A DNA stretch of 44,595 bases, taken from the NCBI GenBank assembly GCA_020073285.1, contig JAIQFM010000008.1, positions 1 to 44,595 of the forward strand, given 5' to 3'. Origin of the DNA: Terriglobia bacterium (GTDB taxonomy: Bacteria > Acidobacteriota > Terriglobia > Terriglobales > Acidobacteriaceae). Position numbers and translations under genes: made by a program. A model generated the notes under the pieces. It was not told where the DNA came from and did no database searches. It saw only the letters and a program-made list of their open reading frames with translations. Shown in pieces: positions 42,216-44,595 of the stretch. Position 1 is the first letter of the stretch. The number at the start of each line of letters is the position of its first letter.

Positions 42216-44595
42216 TCAACCGCATCATCGACTTCTCGGTCGAGCACAAGCTGCTCGTTCTGGCCGGGGTGGCCATCGCTTGCATGGTCGGCTGGTGGTC
42301 GATGATGTCGCTGCCGCTGGACGCCACGCCCGACCTGAGCGAAACCCAGGTCATCATCTATTCGCACTGGGATCGAAGCCCCGACATCGTCGAAGACCAA
42401 GTCACCTATCCGATCATCACGGCGATGGTGGGAGCGCCCAAGGTGAAGACGGTGCGCGGCGTCTCCGACTTCGGCTACTCCTACGTGTACGTCATCTTCG
42501 AGGATGGCACCGATCTGTACTGGGCGCGCTCGCGTACCCTGGAGTATCTTTCGGCCGTGCTGCCCCGGCTGCCGGAAGGCGTGAAGACGGAGCTGGGTCC
42601 CGATGCTACCTCTCTGGGCTGGGTGTTTCAGTACGCGCTGGTGGATAGCTCGGGAAAGCATAGCCTGGCCGACCTGCGTTCCTACCAGGACTGGTACCTT
42701 CGCTATCACCTGAAGGCCGTGCCGGGCGTGGCCGAAGTGGCGCCCATCGGCGGATTCACGCGGCAGTATCAGGTCAATGTTGACCCCAACCGACTGCAAG
42801 CTTACGGCATTCCCATCCGTCGCGTGGTCGAGGCGGTGCGCGGCGGCAACCGCGAGGTCGGCGGGCGCCTGCTGGAGTTCGGCGGCACCGAGTACATGGT
42901 CCGGGGCCGCGGCTATGCCCAGTCCATCCAGGACTTCCAGAACATCGTGCTCCAGGCCAGCGACAACGGCACCTCCATCCGCATCAAGGACGTGGGCGAG
43001 GTGGTCGAGGGGCCCGACTTGCGGCGCGGCGTGGCCGACCTGGACGGCAAAGGCGAAGTCGTCTCCGGCATCGTGATTATGCGCAGCGGGGAGAACGCGC
43101 TTCAGGTCATCGACCGCGTCAAGCACAAGCTGCACGAGATCGAGCCGACGCTGCCCGAGGGCGTCAAGATCGTCCCCATCTACGACCGCTCGCAACTGAT
43201 CCACCGCGCTATCGGCAACGTCAGGGGAACCATCATCGAGGTGGTCATCACGGTGGCGCTGATCATCCTGGTCTTCCTCTGGCATTTTCCCAGCGCGGCC
43301 ATTCCCATCGTGACCATGCCGGTGGTGGTGCTGGTGTCGTTCATCCCGTTCCGCCTGCTGGGCATCAGCGCCAACATCATGTCGCTGGCCGGGGTGGCCA
43401 TTGCCTTCAGCGAACTGGTTGATGCCTCCATTGTGGTGGTCGAGCAGACGCACAAGAAGCTGGAGCTGTGGGAGAAGGAAGGACGCCGGCGCGATTACCG
43501 CGAAGTAGTGCTGGCCGCCGTCAAGGAGGTCGCTGCTCCCACCTTTTTCGCTTTGCTGGTCATCGCCATCGCCTTTTTGCCGGTGCTGACCCTGGAAGCG
43601 CAAGAAGGGCGGATGTTCAAGCCGCTGGCCTATACCAAGACTCTGGCCATGCTGGTTGCTGCAGTGATGGCGATCACGCTGGACCCAGCCTTGCGCCTGC
43701 TGCTTACCCACGTCGAGCCCTTCGCCTTCCGCCCGCGCTGGCTCTCCCGGGTGGTGAATGCGCTGCTGATCGGCAAGATCCGTTCTGAGCACGAGCACCC
43801 CATCAGCCGCAGGCTGATGCGTCTGTACGAGCCTGTGGTGCGCTGGACCCTGCGCTGGAAGTGGGCGGTCGTCGGCACGGCGGTGGTGATTGTCGCCCTT
43901 TCCGTGCCGCTGTTCCTGCACCTGGGATCGGAGTTCATGCCGCCGCTGGACGAAGGCGCCATTCTTTATATGCCGTCCACCATGCCGGGGATCTCGATCG
44001 CGCAGGCGCAGGGACTGCTGGAGACCACCGACCGTATCCTGACGCGGTTTCCGGAAGTGGAGCGGGTGCTGGGCAAGGCGGGTCGCGCCGAGACCGCCAC
44101 CGATCCGGCGCCGCTGTCGATGCTGGAAACGGTCATTATCCTGAAGCCGCGCTCTGAGTGGCGCCACGTCCCGACCTGGTACTCATCGTGGGCGCCGGAG
44201 GCGTTCCAGCGCGTCTTCCGCCACGTTACTCCCGATACGATCTCATCGGAAGAACTCATCCGCCAGATGGATGAGGCGCTGAAAGCGCCGGGGCTGAGCA
44301 ATGCCTGGACCATGCCCATCAAGGGGCGCATGGAGATGCTGAGCACCGGCATGCGCACGCCGGTCGGATTGAAGGTTTCGGGCGCCGACTTGAACACCAT
44401 TGAGCAGATCGGAAGCCGCATCGAAGCCCTGCTGCCCAAGGTGAAGGGCACGCGTGGAGTATTCGCCGAGCGCACCGGGACCGGCTACTTCCTGAACTTC
44501 CGCTGGAAGCGCGAGCAACTGGCGCGCTACGGAGTCAGTGTCGAGGACGCCCAGGTGGCGGTGGAGAACGCGATTGGCGGCGAGGACGTGACCAC
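42212..44595 (+). CDS. CusA-like heavy-metal RND efflux pump (3' end cut by window)
   Basis: The gene is open to the end of the window: 794 codons of an expected 1030-1050. The product is the inner-membrane proton-driven pump. It begins MINRIIDFSVEHKLLVLAGV, and TM4 carries Asp404 in AGVAIAFSELVDASIVVVEQ, the proton-relay Asp of CusA (GAMVDA in E. coli; here SELVDA). YMPSTMPGIS near 588 and GRMEMLSTGM near 707 hold Met residues at or near the places of the CusA copper-binding methionines, supporting Cu(I)/Ag(I) as substrate over divalent metals. It overlaps the adaptor gene by four bases. The outer-membrane channel gene (CusC-like) is not in the window. Confidence 0.94.
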   Translation, partial: MINRIIDFSVEHKLLVLAGVAIACMVGWWSMMSLPLDATPDLSETQVIIYSHWDRSPDIVEDQVTYPIITAMVGAPKVKTVRGVSDFGYSYVYVIFEDGTDLYWARSRTLEYLSAVLPRLPEGVKTELGPDATSLGWVFQYALVDSSGKHSLADLRSYQDWYLRYHLKAVPGVAEVAPIGGFTRQYQVNVDPNRLQAYGIPIRRVVEAVRGGNREVGGRLLEFGGTEYMVRGRGYAQSIQDFQNIVLQASDNGTSIRIKDVGEVVEGPDLRRGVADLDGKGEVVSGIVIMRSGENALQVIDRVKHKLHEIEPTLPEGVKIVPIYDRSQLIHRAIGNVRGTIIEVVITVALIILVFLWHFPSAAIPIVTMPVVVLVSFIPFRLLGISANIMSLAGVAIAFSELVDASIVVVEQTHKKLELWEKEGRRRDYREVVLAAVKEVAAPTFFALLVIAIAFLPVLTLEAQEGRMFKPLAYTKTLAMLVAAVMAITLDPALRLLLTHVEPFAFRPRWLSRVVNALLIGKIRSEHEHPISRRLMRLYEPVVRWTLRWKWAVVGTAVVIVALSVPLFLHLGSEFMPPLDEGAILYMPSTMPGISIAQAQGLLETTDRILTRFPEVERVLGKAGRAETATDPAPLSMLETVIILKPRSEWRHVPTWYSSWAPEAFQRVFRHVTPDTISSEELIRQMDEALKAPGLSNAWTMPIKGRMEMLSTGMRTPVGLKVSGADLNTIEQIGSRIEALLPKVKGTRGVFAERTGTGYFLNFRWKREQLARYGVSVEDAQVAVENAIGGEDVT

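Noticed and set aside
42179-44167. A 662-codon open frame on the minus strand
   Set aside because: It is antisense to the CusA-like gene over nearly its whole length, is His/Gln/Arg-rich as expected of shadow frames in high-GC DNA, and shows no domain.

Overview
The window is a high-GC bacterial chromosome segment from a Gram-negative (diderm) organism. The style of the housekeeping genes, the many stand-alone receiver proteins, the MacB-type permeases and the Ig-like/choice-of-anchor surface domains suggest Acidobacteriota. That is an inference from gene content: there is no rRNA gene and no search was run.

Left part (1-25.7 kb) is mostly core metabolism. It holds partial folD (1-295, minus), an RsuA/RluB-type pseudouridine synthase, a NarL-type response regulator, then a rightward run aroC, def, fmt, rsmB (chorismate, N-terminal formyl-Met processing, rRNA methylation). 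A leftward cell-envelope block follows: a membrane-anchored triple-PASTA protein next to a class A penicillin-binding protein, a receiver-like protein translationally coupled to a 60-residue Cys-rich protein, and an S41/CtpA-family protein that lacks both catalytic residues. A tRNA-Met with a good promoter (12.2 kb) starts a gene-poor stretch with PilZ, receiver and small hypothetical genes. Bacterioferritin, a tandem ACT protein, an uncharacterised 256-aa protein, ddl, a B12-binding radical SAM enzyme, two MacB-like permeases, a CheY-like receiver and an MscS-type channel follow.

Right part (25.8-44.6 kb) is the most unusual. Three adjacent, same-strand, secreted products (611, 550 and 3059 aa) share cupredoxin/multicopper-oxidase (MCO) domains. 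The first carries two His-containing copper motifs plus the type-1 Cys; the second carries the other two His motifs but has Ser in place of that Cys. Together they hold one complete MCO ligand set, so they look like a split multicopper oxidase. The third has the same cupredoxin fold at its N-terminus without ligands, followed by Ig-like, SdrD-B-like, beta-helix and choice-of-anchor domains, and may be a surface scaffold. Downstream are remnants of a small secreted protein, an intact small secreted protein, a LolA-like protein, and a CusB/CusA-type heavy-metal RND pump (the pump gene is cut by the window end). This reads as an envelope copper or redox-metal system.

A second theme is a family of tandem 7-8-bp repeats, often in inverted pairs, at or near gene ends at nine places between 2.1 and 25.7 kb. 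The unit sequence differs at each place but the period and often the inverted arrangement are the same. Two of them have entered the fmt reading frame and encode part of the protein.
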